A DNA stretch of 64,000 bases from Sapria himalayana (lineage: Eukaryota > Streptophyta > Magnoliopsida > Malpighiales > Rafflesiaceae). Position numbers and translations under genes: made by a program. The stretch covers positions 62,001 to 126,000 of the forward strand of contig JAREIK010016312.1 in NCBI GenBank assembly GCA_029783825.1. Direction: 5' to 3'. Below, piece after piece: positions 26,396-37,620 of this stretch (positions are counted from its first letter, which is position 1; each line of letters begins with the position of its first letter). Under the pieces are notes generated by a model. It worked only from the letters and a program-made list of their open reading frames with translations, had not been told where the DNA came from and ran no database searches.

Positions 26396-29300
26396 AACAT
26401 GAGATGATTCATTAAATATTCTTTGTTGGTGCTTATTGTCACACCCTAAGACTAAGTCCATGACAAGTATGCTTGGAATGTAATAACTAAAATTAAAAAT
26501 TAATATTAAATAATATTTTTATTACATTGACGTGTCAATGTAAATAAATAATAATTTTCAATTTACCTTTCAAGTTTGAATATATATGTCACAAATATTT
26601 AGCTTACATAATTGTAGTCCTTGAAGCTTCTTCATAAAAATATTTGTTGTTTGATTGTTGATAGGCATGTAGACTATAATATAATGATAAAATCAAATTG
26701 ATTTTTATTTTGTGAAATTATAATTAATTTTGATGTATTTTATCTGTCCACTAAATACTAAATTAAGAATAAAATATTATTATCCAAAAAATTTATTATT
26801 CTTGAATTCTAGTGGGTTATTTTATTATGCTAAATTTTAGGATTGTGAGGATATATTTGTCTGAGATAAATATTCATGTCAGTAAAAATAAAAATATAAT
26901 TTACAATATTTGTATGAGATAAATATTTTATTATTTTATAATTTACAATATACAAACCTTGTGGCTGTTGTATAAATATCTCATATTTAATTGAAAGTTG
27001 ATTTATTTTTTGGAAAATAATAATTTAATTAAGATTATCATAGTCACATGAGAATAAGTATCCTAATAGAACGAGACATTAATAGTATTTTAATTATTTT
27101 TATTATTTAGGAAATTATTATTTATATTATATTTTTATTACTGACACATCATCTCATAGTCAATAGAAGTTTCATGCTTAATTTCATAATTTTTGGATTA
27201 TTACTCGGTCCATTTTGCATGGTCTGACCCAAACCTAATCTGGGCTCAACCCGTGTTTCATAATTTCAGCATGGGCTCAACCCAAACCTAAAACCCACCC
27301 ACACAAGTTGTAGCCCTAGACAATGGCATTCTCTTAAGATGCATGGTAGGGGTGTAACCGAGCCGAGCCGAGCTGAGTATTAGGCAGGCTCGGCTCGATT
27401 TTAAAGGAGTAGGCTCGAGCTTGTTCACGAGCTGACGAGCCGAGTTTGAGGGTGCTCGGGCCCGGCTCGTTTAACTTACGAGCATGTTCACGAGCCTGAT
27501 TAACGAGCTTACTAACAAGCCTATTCACGAGCTTGTTCACGAGCCTATTTATGAGCTGACGAGCTGAGTTTAAGGGTGCTCGGGCTTGGCTCGTTTAACT
27601 TACGAGCCTCAAAATGATGTTCGGGAATTAAAGTAAATGTTCATCTAAAATAGCTTAACATACAACTAAATTAAAAAAAATAAGATAATAAAAGTTCAAT
27701 TAACTTGATTGAAATTCAAGAGCTAAAATATTCATCATGTTCATTTGTAGGAAAAATTTGTTGTGCATCAAACCTTCTCCATGTTCACGAGTCTATTTAC
27801 GAGCTGACGAGCCGAGTTTGAGAGTGCTCGGGCTCGGCTCATTTGACTTATTACAAGCTTCAAAATGATGTTCGGGCTTGGCTCGTTTAACTTGATAAAC
27901 GAGTTCGAGCAAGATTCTAACGAGCCGAACGCCGAGCAGCTCGTGAGAATCTCAGCTCGGTTACAGCCCTAGCCTGGTCTAATTACTTGTTTTATTTTTT
28001 TATTTTCTTTCTTTCTATATAGTTTGAATATTATCCTTGGGTATTTATTTTTGATAAATAAAATGGTTTTTTAATTTTAATAAATGTTTATTTTTGCAGG
28101 TTCATCGTCTGCTGCAGATTGGGCACAGGAGCTAGATTTTTCTACTCTGATAGATCAGTTTTTACCAAGTTCAGCTGGGGAAGAGCACAGGAGGTGGTCT
28201 TCAAATCCACAGCTTACGCCCCCCCCTACCACAGAATCAACCCCTCTGTACAGAACTTCCTCCTACCCCATAAACCAGCAACAGCACCTTCCCCCAAGTG
28301 ATCGTCTCTTCTTCCAGGAGTCGAATCGTACTTCTTTCCCCCTTCCTACTGCAAGAACCCAGATGAGTTTGCCTGGCCAGATGAAGTTTCCTTTGTTTTC
28401 TGTGTCCCATCGGCCGCCATTGCCAAGCTCTCATCCTCCCAACCTGCCTGGTCCACCTCATTATGGCAGAACCAGGAGCAGCCAACAGCACCCGATTAAC
28501 CATGCCGGCCTGTTGCAGGTTGATCCGTCTAATCTCCTGCAGGCCAGAGTGCAGCAACAGATGCTGCTTCAGAGCGGCATCCTGTCTGCGCAGTTGATGG
28601 CGACTGAAAATCATATCCCCCTTCAGAGACTCCACTCTTCCCCTCCGCTGTCCTATGCTCAGCTGGCAGCTCTGCGATCTCCAGTTTATAGTCCACATTT
28701 TAGATCTGTCAGAGCTTCGAACGATGGGCGTGATCAGAAGTCGAAATCGCAGAGAAATCGGCAGAAAGGGGATGGTGGTAGCCAGAAGAGTGATGGTGGG
28801 TCGGTGCAGTATCGGTCCAAGTACATGAAAGCGGATGAGATTGAGATCATTTTAAAAATGCAGCACGCCGGCGGCCATGGCAATGATCCCTACGTCTCTG
28901 ATTACTATCACCAGGCTCATCTTGCCCAATGCTCCGCGTCTGGGTCTGGGTCGGGAGCGAAGCACCATTTCTGGCCGTCCCACCTGAAGGAGCTTTCTTC
29001 TCGCCACCATCATATTCTCGATTCTGGCGTAAGAGCTTCGACGACGTCGTCGTCGTCTTCCATACGCCGGTTGCATTCTCTTTTTGAAGCATCCCGTCCT
29101 TGTTCTGCTGATCAGAGCGCCGGCCGAGTGCTCCACAGGCCTCTTGAAGGAGAACCTTTGCTAGCAGCTAGACTGACGATCGAAGATTCTTTTTGGGTTC
29201 TTCTCGACGTGGATGATATTGATCGCTATCTCATGTTCTCCGTTCCACAAGATGGCGGGATTCATCTCCGGCAACGGCGGCAGGCTCTGCTCGAAGGATT

Positions 29301-30054
29301 CGCCGCCTCGATTCAACTCGTAGATCCGCTCACTCAGATCAGTAGTCCCGTTGCGCTTGCGCTGCCTTCCAAGGACGATCGCGTCTTATTGAGGTTGCTT
29401 AGCCTTCCCAAAGGTAGGAAATTAATTTCCCGGTTTCTCCGGCTCCTGTTCCCGAGCAACGATCTGATGAGGGTTTCCTGCATGGCAATTTTCCGGCATC
29501 TGAGATTTCTGTTCGGCGTCATTTCTCCCGATCAGGGGGCATCGGAGACGACGGCGGATCTTGCGAAAACTGTCTCTTCCTGTGTTTCTTCCATGGATCT
29601 TCGTGCACTTTGTGGTTGCCTTGTCGCCGTCGTATGCTCGTCGGAAAGGCCGCCTTTTCGCCCTCTTGGCAGTCCTTCCGGCGACGGAGCTAGCGTCGTC
29701 TTGATAACACTCCTCGAAAATGCAACAAAACTGGTTATGGATCCGCTCTTCCCTGCCAATCGAGCCGATCCCAATTTCGTTCTGTGGCAAGCTTCATTTG
29801 ATGAATTCTTTGATCTCCTCACCAAGTACTGCTTGCTCAAGTATGACTCGATCGTTCGTTCTGTTTACTCAGACAACCAGTTGGGTATGGAAGCCATTGA
29901 CGCAGAAATTCGCGTTGCCACAAAACGTGAAATGCCCGTCGAGATTTTACGCGCATGTCTTCCTCACGCGAACAAACGTCAGATCGATCTTCTGCGTCAG
30001 TTTGGCCATCAATGCCACCGCATCACCGCCGCCGCCGCCGGCGATCCTCTGTAA
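15315..30054 (+). CDS. PAT1: PAT1 family mRNA decapping/decay factor (5 exons, 767 aa)
   Basis: Exons: 15315-15369, 15690-15829, 18434-18490, 25372-25468, 28100-30054. All introns are GT-AG, and the joined 2304 nt form one frame (767 aa; Arabidopsis PAT1 proteins are about 800). Landmarks: GELFDASQYEFFNQLAVED (residues about 19-37), the SSSKTEDLATTFAKLNRVITGP junction (exons 3/4), GVIGDRGSGSFSRESG, a Pro/Gln-rich middle, KYMKADEIEIIL followed by GNDPYVSDYYHQA (from about 357), and a helical PAT1 C-terminal domain from about 438 with LEGEPLLAARLTIEDSFWVL. In this family the N-terminus contacts DDX6/RH helicases and the C-terminal domain binds LSM1-7 and decapping factors in P-bodies, promoting decapping of deadenylated mRNA. 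The gene is convergent with the PPR gene. Long introns are filled with repeats. Confidence 0.93.
15830..18433 (+). other. PAT1 intron 2 (2.6 kb)
   Basis: Donor GAA|GTACGA, acceptor TTTCAG|GGAATA. AT-rich, with a (TA)n run at 16157-16183 and the hAT MITE 18060-18301, which ends 132 bp before exon 3. No nested gene recognised. Confidence 0.85.
18060..18301. mobile_element. hAT MITE, 242 bp, perfect 8-bp TSD, in PAT1 intron 2
   Basis: Left end TAGAGGTGTCAACTGGCCC, right end GGCCCGTTTGACAAATCTA. CATGAACC flanks both sides (18052-18059 and 18302-18309), a perfect TSD. The interior holds a CGTGGGTCGG...CCGACCCGCGGTCCCG core like the other copies. It lies close to the 57-bp exon 3. Confidence 0.85.
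19118..19370. mobile_element. Diverged hAT-related GC-rich fragment
   Basis: Begins TTGGTGTCAAGTGGGCTAGG and continues with CATGGCATGG, GGCCCATTGGTATG and CACGAGTCATGGGTCATG words. The same words in the same order occur at 61385-61620, so the two are one subfamily. A clear right terminus and TSD were not found. Confidence 0.45.
22666..22706. repeat. Perfect 19-bp inverted repeat with 3-nt loop
   Basis: Arms TGGCTGAATGCTGAAATCA and TGATTTCAGCATTCAGCCA are exact reverse complements around ATT, just after a T20-type run. Possibly the core of a foldback MITE. It lies inside PAT1 intron 3. Confidence 0.8.
24391..24692. mobile_element. hAT MITE, 302 bp, 8-bp TSD, in PAT1 intron 3
   Basis: Left end TAGAGGTGTCAACCAGGCCG. 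The right end reads GGCCCGTTTGACACCTCTGCTG, a few bases longer than the usual terminus. GGTGCACC occurs on both sides (24383-24390 and 24693-24700). The interior has the CGACCCCGCAATTGCC and CCCGCAAAAAAGAC core followed by GGGTCGGGTCTGATCGTACC. Confidence 0.75.
25199..25232. repeat. (AC)n-ATGTGC-(GT)n palindromic microsatellite
   Basis: An (AC)7 run meets a (GT)8 run around CATGTGCG, giving a self-complementary alternating purine-pyrimidine tract about 140 bp before PAT1 exon 4. It can form a hairpin or Z-DNA in principle. Confidence 0.8.
25612..25715. repeat. (AAAAAT)n low-complexity tract
   Basis: About 100 bp of AAAAAATAAAAA-type units in PAT1 intron 4, some 145 bp downstream of exon 4. 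A poly(A)-rich track of this kind on the sense strand carries several AATAAA hexamers and could promote premature polyadenylation. Confidence 0.8.
27347..27971. mobile_element. Second hAT-like family, GAGCCGAG-rich, 625 bp
   Basis: Left end TAGGGGTGTAACCGAGCCGA, right end AGCTCGGTTACAGCCCTA. These are inverted repeats with one central mismatch. Flanks ATGCATGG and GCCTGGTC give only a partial match when aligned, so the TSD is uncertain. The interior repeats GAGCTGACGAGCCGAGTTTGA, TTCACGAGCC and GGCTCGTTTAACTTACGAGC several times. No coding capacity. Composition differs from the TAGAGGTGTCAA family. Confidence 0.65.
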
Positions 30055-30332
30055 TTCGTGTCGCCGTGAGTTTGTTTGGGAAGCCATTTTTGAGCCTTCT
30101 CCGTGCCATAGATGAGCACTTAGGGTCTCCTTTGAGCCATAGAATACTTGATGAAGCCATCCCTAATTAGACAGTTTATAGTTGCAGATATGTTACCATT
30201 AGAACCTGGGATACCCACGCCGGAGATGGTGGCTATTCCTTGTTTCTGATTCTTTTAGCTTAAGGACTGTACGAACTACAGAGTTTATTGCACATTTATG
30301 AAACTAATCTGTTCTAATGTTTAGCATGATAA
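30055..30332. other. 278-bp convergent spacer between PAT1 and the PPR gene
   Basis: Only 278 bp separate the two stop codons, so both 3' UTRs must fit or overlap here. On the minus strand AATAAA is at 30284-30289. On the plus strand no AATAAA is present in the spacer; the first one is at 30457-30462, inside the PPR coding region. Confidence 0.8.
30284..30289 (-). terminator. Poly(A) signal candidate for the PPR gene
   Basis: Minus-strand AATAAA (plus TTTATT) 44 bp past the PPR stop codon, a usual distance for a near-upstream element in plants. Confidence 0.5.
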
Positions 30333-32456
30333 TCACTGTTGATTGGCTGTTGTTATCCAACTGTAACCAGCCTGCTTCTTCTTCTTCTTCCCCATCATGC
30401 CAATCCTTAATTCCTCCGCTGTGCCCCACCTTCCTGCTTCTGCATGCAAACTTGATAATAAAACAGAATGCGATGCTCGATGAGGCTCGCATTCTGCGAG
30501 CTTTTGGCCAGCAAGGTTTCCAATTTGTAAGTTCATATGCGTACGGCATGATCCAAGCAGCGCACCCCACGTGCTAGCAGCTGTACAAAACTTGATATCT
30601 TCCGCCATCCCAATGGCTTCTTCAAGCTTCCCCACCCGCCCAAGCATGTCTACCATACAAGACAAATGCTCTGTCAAAGGTGCTATTGCGTACACTTCCT
30701 TCATGGTTCTGTATGTATCTACGCCTTCTTCAAGCAATCCTGCATGGCTGCATGCAGATAGGAGAGAGATGAAAGTGACTTCGTCAGGGACTAACTTGTT
30801 CGACTTCATCTCCCTGAAGAGTTGCAGAGCCAGTTCTCCACCGCCATGAACTGCGTATCCACCGATCATAGCATTCCAAGTGACCAAATCATAATTTTTT
30901 GTCTCTCGGAATACCAATTCTGCTTCTGAGATTCGTCCGCATTTAGAGTACATGGTGATCAATGCATTGTTCATGAACAAATCGTCTGCATGGCCATGTT
31001 TCAGAAGGAGAAGATGAACCTGCTCGCCTGCTCCAATAGCAGCAGCGCTGGCACACGAACCAAGGGCGGTGGTGAAAGTTGATTGGTCTGGTTTGATTCC
31101 TTCTCGTCTCATTGATGCGAAACTTCTTAGCGCATTCAAGTACAACTCGTTTATCATGAACCCCGACATTAATGAGTTCCATGAGACCACGTTCTTCTTC
31201 TTCCCCATCTCCTCGAACATGTATACAGCCCGTTCGATTTCCCCTGCTCGTGCATAACCAGCAACCATGGTGTTCCATGTTACGATATCCTTCTTCTTCA
31301 TTTGCTTGAACAGACAGAAAGCGTCTTCCATTCTTCTCATTTGTACAAAACCAGAGATCATCGTGTTCCAACAAAATATATCTTGGGTCCTTATCTTGCT
31401 GAAGATTTCGTAAGCCTCATTCAATTTACTGTACTTTATATAGCCTGAAATCATCGCTGTTTGTGCTACAATATCCACACGTGGCATATCGGCGAGTAAT
31501 TTCCTTGCCGAATCAAGCTTGCCGATGCTCACGAACCCATTAATCATTATGGTCCATGATACGCAATCTCTTGCCGGCATTTCTTCGAACAGCTTGTAGG
31601 CTTCTTCCAGGAGGCGGCTTTGAATATATGCGGAAATCATCGTGTTCCACGAAACAACATTTTTACTAGGAATTTGATCAAACAGAGCCCTCGCCTCGAT
31701 GATCTTTCCGTGCTGTGCAAATCCATTCACCATTGTAACGTAAGAAACGAGGCTTCGATGGGGATTTTTTTGAAAGAAATGCCAGGCGGAGTTCAGATCG
31801 CGCGCTCGGACGAATCCATCCGCCATTAAATTCCACGAAATTGAATCGCGCTGATCCATCTTGTCGAATAATTGCAGGCCCAATTCCATTTCTCCGTTCT
31901 GAGCGTACCCAGCTAACATGGAATTCCATGAAAGTAAATTCTTGATCGGCATGGAATCGAAAACTCTCTTTGCTTCTTCAAGTTTTCCTCTCCTGCCGTA
32001 ACCCGTGATAATAGCATTCCCACAGGCAGGATCTTGCAGATGACGAAACGGAAGCGAATCAAATAGCTCTCTAGCTTTCTCCAGGTTTCTGCTGCGCGCG
32101 AAACAAGTAATCATCAGAGTCCACGAGAATGCGTCCCTCTCAGGCATGCCGACGAATAGTCTATGAGCTTCCTCACTATTGCCTTGGTGAATGTAGCCGG
32201 AAATCATAGTGTTCCAGGAAACTAAATTTCTCCGAGGCATTTTGTCGAACAGGTTGCGAGCATCCTTCAGTCGTCCATTTTTAGCAAGAGCGGAGATGAT
32301 GCAGTTGTGAGTGACCGTGCTCTTTCGACCCATTCTCAAGAAAACCCCAATCGCTTCTTCTACTCGACCCAGCTTTCCCAGCCTCGTAATCCTCGAGTTC
32401 TGGTTGAAGGTGAGGCAGCCCTGTTTTCCCGTCGCCGCGACCCTCTCCATCACCAT
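30333..32456 (-). CDS. PLS/E-type pentatricopeptide repeat protein (707 aa)
   Basis: One uninterrupted exon. From about residue 45 to 560 there are tandem 31-35-residue repeats with the PPR pattern (for example NLVSWNTMISGYIHQGNSEE, NVVSWNTMISAYIQSRLLEE), mostly S-type, then longer P/L-type units (GIKPDQSTFTTALGSCAS, LVPDEVTFISLLSACSHAG). The tail from about 628 (STWGALLGSC...GRWGTAEELRIGM...AGYSWI) is an E/E+ motif. There is no DYW deaminase. Such proteins bind organelle RNA one base per repeat and act in editing, splicing or stability; E-type members usually recruit a DYW partner in trans. The start used is the first ATG (MVMERVAA). An organellar presequence is not obvious, so targeting is uncertain. 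A KKKKK run precedes AGYSW. Target RNA unknown. Confidence 0.92.
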   Translation of the reverse strand: MVMERVAATGKQGCLTFNQNSRITRLGKLGRVEEAIGVFLRMGRKSTVTHNCIISALAKNGRLKDARNLFDKMPRRNLVSWNTMISGYIHQGNSEEAHRLFVGMPERDAFSWTLMITCFARSRNLEKARELFDSLPFRHLQDPACGNAIITGYGRRGKLEEAKRVFDSMPIKNLLSWNSMLAGYAQNGEMELGLQLFDKMDQRDSISWNLMADGFVRARDLNSAWHFFQKNPHRSLVSYVTMVNGFAQHGKIIEARALFDQIPSKNVVSWNTMISAYIQSRLLEEAYKLFEEMPARDCVSWTIMINGFVSIGKLDSARKLLADMPRVDIVAQTAMISGYIKYSKLNEAYEIFSKIRTQDIFCWNTMISGFVQMRRMEDAFCLFKQMKKKDIVTWNTMVAGYARAGEIERAVYMFEEMGKKKNVVSWNSLMSGFMINELYLNALRSFASMRREGIKPDQSTFTTALGSCASAAAIGAGEQVHLLLLKHGHADDLFMNNALITMYSKCGRISEAELVFRETKNYDLVTWNAMIGGYAVHGGGELALQLFREMKSNKLVPDEVTFISLLSACSHAGLLEEGVDTYRTMKEVYAIAPLTEHLSCMVDMLGRVGKLEEAIGMAEDIKFCTAASTWGALLGSCRTHMNLQIGNLAGQKLAECEPHRASHSVLLSSLHAEAGRWGTAEELRIGMMGKKKKKQAGYSWITTANQQ

Positions 32457-32724
32457 GTGAAATCACGCCGAAGCGGAACCGAAACTCCAAAAGCGAGCTT
32501 CGGCTAGCTCTTACATTGCTCTGCTAAAAAAAGAACAAGAGAACAAATCCATCTTCCCAAGCTGAAATATCTACATAGTTTTTTTTTTTTTTTTTGCCAT
32601 TTGAGACTTATATATATATATATATTGCTGTTGCGTAAGTCTATCAACTAATTGGTTCTAAGAATTGAATTCCCACGATTATTAAAAAAATATTATTACT
32701 TGAGTTATATTATGTATGATGTCA

Positions 32725-32837
32725 CATTGTGTGCGTGTGCGTGTGCGTGCGCGTGTGCGTGGGCGTGCGCGTGCGTGCGCGTGTGCGTGGGTGTGCGCGT
32801 GCGTGCGCGTGTGCGTGGGTGTGCGTGCGCGTGTGTT
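32725..32837. repeat. (GTGCGT/GTGCGC)n microsatellite, 110 bp
   Basis: Nearly pure alternating purine-pyrimidine GTGTGCGTGCGCGTGCG repeat, about 270-380 bp upstream of the PPR start codon. CpG-rich alternating tracts of this length are classic Z-DNA-forming sequence. Confidence 0.9.
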
Positions 32838-33187
32838 TGTTTTATAATGTATGAAATACTCATGATTATTGAAAAATGAATATTACTTAGAGTTATTTTT
32901 GTCCGTATGATGTTACAGTTTAAGTCACAGTGCGTATTTGTATTTGTCGTTATCAAAGTATATAATATGATATTCTATTTTTGGATAAATAATCAGCATT
33001 TTAATTTTTTAAAATGCCAATACTCTCATTATTTTTTATTTAATAAATTGCGGATTAAGCAAGGTTTCTTCCTTTTTTATTTATCAAAAATTTAAATGAT
33101 TTATAAAATTAAATATTTTGTTTTAAATGACAAAATGCCAGATGTCACTTTCTAATGACAAAAAAAAAACAAAATAAAATTTAATGA

Positions 33188-33193
33188 TTTATT
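33188..33193 (-). terminator. Poly(A) signal candidate for HSP70-17
   Basis: Minus-strand AATAAA about 140 bp beyond the HSP70-17 stop codon (33333-33335). Plausible distance for a plant 3' UTR, but not unique in this AT-rich stretch. Confidence 0.4.
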
Positions 33194-33332
33194 AATTAAT
33201 TTAGACGAACATGTTATATGCCATCTCAAGGAGAGTAGATCCAACAAAATTTAACAAATAAAAATAAATAAAGGCTAAGAAAATATAGTTAATTCAACTA
33301 GCTCCTCATGGATGACAGAAAGGAGGTTCACA

Positions 33333-34457
33333 CTACAACTCGTCGTGTTCACCAGATTCAACGTTGACCTCGCTAGGGGCAGAATCGTAATCAGAAGTGG
33401 CGTTAGAACTGTGGGCATCCGGTGACTCCTTTTGAGCGTCGTCCCTCTTTGGCTTCTCCACTTTAGCCTTTGGCTTTGGGATTTTGTTAACACTCGCGAC
33501 CTGCACAAATATCCCACCGTTGGGCTTCATCAGTATCACCACGCATGCAGAAAACATGCCAAGAAACAAAAATTTATTAGACATTTTGTCGAACAGGTCG
33601 CGAGCATGTTCCACCCCACTATTTTTAGTAATCTAAGAGACAATAACTTAATTATGAATGCAAAAAATATTAATTTAACATGCTCGCATTTAGTATTAAT
33701 CTCTCGATAATCGTATCAAAATACTAGGAGGAATATTTAAAATATTAAAATAAAAATTATAACATTTTTCATATACTAGGAGGAATATTTTTAAAATATT
33801 CCTCCTAGTAATAATATAAATAAAAATTTTAAAATTATTAATATAAAATAAAAACTCTTAACATATGATATGGAAAATAAAATCTGAAAAATATTAGTAT
33901 AATAATAATACTAATAATTAATATATTAAAATAAAAACATCCGATACTAAAGGGAATATTTTTCATACAAATAATCAAAATAATATTGTGATAATATAAG
34001 CACACCCATAATTGTATCTTAAAAACTTATGATATAGAAAATAAAATTTTATTTATTTTTGAATGGCTCATTTGATCGGCTAACGCCAAATTTTAAATAA
34101 TATATTTATTTACAAGATTATTAGATACAATATTTCTAATTTTTAAAATTAAATTTTCAAGATATCAATATTTTCTAGAACTCACACTAATCAAAAAATA
34201 TTAATTCACTAGGTATGGACTAAATCTCTTCTTTATGAAATTTTGATCATTAAAATTAACTAATTACTAACTAAGAATTCAACTTATGGAAGAATATTTA
34301 CTAAATTGCTAACTAATTTTTCAACTTATGTGCACCAGCCTAGATCATCCCATTTAACACCCCTCTAGGTGAGATGTCATTGATTAATGTGAAACAGACA
34401 CTCTACAAAAAAAATTAAATATAATTGACACGTAACTCTCTTTACTAATTGTGTGTC

Positions 34458-34489
<32 letters not shown>

Positions 34490-37400
34490 TAATATATATA
34501 CAATGTACATATTGTATATATACATCTTATATATACAATGATGTACATTGTATATAAATAATATAACATATATATATATATATGATATATACAATGATGT
34601 ATATACATTGTATATACAGACATTAAATATAAAGAATATATATATATATATATAATATACATTGTGCGTTGTGTAAATAACTTATATATATGTATAATAT
34701 AAAAAAGTAAAATATAAATTATATATTTTGGTAGATAAATTAAATCAAAAAACAAAAAATTGAACACGAATTGTGCTATAAGCTATTCAATTGTTAAATA
34801 AATGTATAAGCTACCACGACAGTGGGCACTTGTGATTTTGCCGTGACATACCTTATCTTGCAGACCAAGTAGCCTCGCGTATACTTCATCAGAGGTGAAT
34901 ATTGGCATGCTGAATCCCGACGTCCTTTTCCAAAAAAAAAAAAAAAAAACAAATAATTTTAACTTATCAAGAGGAAAACAAGATCGACAAGATTTTTCAA
35001 ATCATTTATCATCTGTTCATGAGATGCTCCAATTTTTCTTTTTGATGAGCAAGAACCCTAAGGCCTCATCAAATTCTTAAAATTTCGTCGCTATGCAGCT
35101 GACAAAATCAAGATTTTAATCACGATTTGGATTGGAGAGATGTTTGTTTTCTCCAGCTTCTGCAGAAGAAGATAAGAAGACAATTTTTTGCTTCAGATCA
35201 GAGAGAGAGAGAGAGAGAGAGAACAATCGACAAGAACACCTGCTCTGCTGCGCTTCTCTGTCGTCCAGCCAATCCTTGAAATTGTGGGCATCGTCAATAA
35301 TCTGAACAGAATAAGACCCACAGGAAGTAGCCAATCACGCAGGGTTGGCGCAGCCAGAACAGTGGAAGAATTTCGATACCATAATAAAGGTGACAGCAAA
35401 AAAAAGGAAAAAAAAAAAAACCTCTTGTAACTTGTCACTTGGAAGCCACTGTTTCTTGGTCTTCCAATCAGGCACAGTTATCTGCACTGGCTCGAAGAGG
35501 CAGAAAACAAAAGATTAGCCAACTCCTAGAGTTGGACGGCACGGTCCAGCACGGCACCATGCCGTGCCCATTTGTTTCGCCAATTAACAAACAGCCAATC
35601 GACACGACAAACCAGAATTTGAAACCAAATTTTGGTGAACGCTTGTGCTCCAAAGGAGAAGATCCAGACTGAGCAAAAAAAAAAAAAAAATGTAGCAGAA
35701 AAATAGTGAGGACCTGCTGGAGATTTCCAAGATAATCGCGAGCAAGCCCGGTCGCTGCTGGCCTCTCAGAAAGTTCACTGTGTCTGCATCAAAAATCATC
35801 ACCCAATCCATAAAATAAACACAAATTGTAGTTTTTGAATTTGGGAGTGGTGGCTGGCTTAGGTCATAAAAATTGTTGGGATATAAAGAGTTTTTGATTT
35901 GCACTATTACACATGAATCATGCTTAGATGATCACTAAGACATGATCTCTCCTAATATAAGAACATTCCAGATGATCACTCATTCTAGTATTATTCTTGC
36001 TCAAATATATTTAACCTTTAGGTTCCGATGAGATCCAGTATATTGGTATTTATGTAAGTATACGCACCTACAGTATTTATGTTCTATAGTACTTGTGTAT
36101 TATCAATATTTTATAGTAATTATAAAAGAACTACAGTGTCTTTCAAAAGGCAATTTACTAGGACTACATGAGCTTGGCCAATTGGCAAGGGCATGTTGCC
36201 CCAAAGGTGTCAACCGGGCCGGTATGGCACAAGGCACGACACGATTCGGCCGTGCTTGGGCCAGCCTGGCACGGAAATTTCCCTTGCTCGTGTCCGTGCC
36301 GTGCCTGTCTACGGCACCAATCGTGCTGTGTCGTGCCGAGGCCAACCGAGCCTCGTGCCGTGCCTGGCCCGGCACGGTACCTCCACATGAGCCGAGAAAC
36401 CGCCTCAACGACTGAAACTGAGCCCAACAGGCGAGGCTCACTGAGCCTCGCCAAAAAATGAAAAAGAATCACGTTGCACGGCACTACGGCAGCGAGTCGC
36501 CGAAATAGTGAAACCCTAATTTTTTTAAAATTAGGGGTTCAGCCCGACAAAGCTAAACCCACCGGATTCGTGCCGAGGGCCCGTACCGGGCAAACCTTCA
36601 CAAAACCATGCCGAGCCAGGCACGGCACAGTATATTAACCATGCCATGACTGACCCAGCACAAAAGCACGATCGGGCCGGCCCGGCACGTCCCATTCGAC
36701 CCCTCTGTGTTGCCATTTGATAGATACACTTGTGTCATTGTATGAGAACATGAATTTCTCAACACAAAAATTTTCCAGATGACCACTCATTCAAATATTA
36801 TTCTCGCTCATATATTTTTAACTTTAATGTCATGATGAGATCCGTTATATTATTATGTAAGTAATTATACACACCTAGAGTATTTATATTCTATGGTGCT
36901 TATGTATAGTCATTCTGGTATTATTCTCGTTCAAACACTTTAATTTTGACATTCTAATAAGATACAATATATTAGTATCTATGTAATCATACACGCTCAT
37001 AATATTTATGTTCTATAATTCTTATGTTTTATCAAAATTAAATAGTTTGAGCCTCACTATCATCACCTCGACTTACCTAGAGGTTGGTCGGGGAGGAATA
37101 CTCAACTCTTCGTAACAATAGTCAAAGATGCACTTAACCTAACTCAAACAACCATGATCATGACAAAAAATCAAAAATTATTAAAAGATTGTTTTTATTT
37201 TGAGTTAGTTACTACATATTTTACGAGTTGAAGCTTCTAGAAGGAGGCTAAAAAACCCATTTTGAAAAACATTACCAATTTCAAAAATAGACTCCACTAG
37301 ACATCAAAGTTCAAATTTTTAAAGCACCTGGAAAATATTGGGTCGCCCATGGATTTTAATGACTCTAGATGTTTCTGAAATGTGGTGGCATTAGCATCCT

Positions 37401-37544
37401 CCCCATCAGTATATAGCCATTCTTGGGCCTGAATATCCCAATCCACAGTTAGTATAAAAAGAAAACAGACATGGATCATGTTTGGCTCCACTAAAAAGAT
37501 AAGCACCCATAGTTTTTGCTACCTCTCTCCCCCTCTCTCTCTAC

Positions 37545-37620
<76 letters not shown>

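Larger units (their letters stand above)
25469..28099 (+). other. PAT1 intron 4 (2.6 kb)
   Basis: Donor GAAA|GTGAGT, acceptor TTGCAG|GTTCAT. Contains an (AAAAAT)n stretch 25612-25715, a lone hAT-like left end near 25847 (TAGAGGTGTCAAATCGGC), a T26 run near 26020, a GC-rich fragment at about 26205-26350, (TA)n at 26357-26391, and the complete GAGCCGAG-rich element 27347-27971, which ends 128 bp before exon 5. Confidence 0.8.
32457..33332. other. Spacer between HSP70-17 3' end and PPR 5' end
   Basis: 876 bp that must contain the HSP70-17 3' UTR and the PPR promoter, since both genes are on the minus strand. Holds a T17 run near 32580, (TA)8 at 32611-32626 and the GTGCGC microsatellite. A minus-strand AATAAA at 33188-33193 could end HSP70-17. 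No clear TATA box for the PPR gene. Confidence 0.6.

Noticed and set aside
28237..30054. Several minus-strand frames opposite PAT1 exon 5
   Set aside because: Antisense shadows of a conserved coding exon; no family resemblance.
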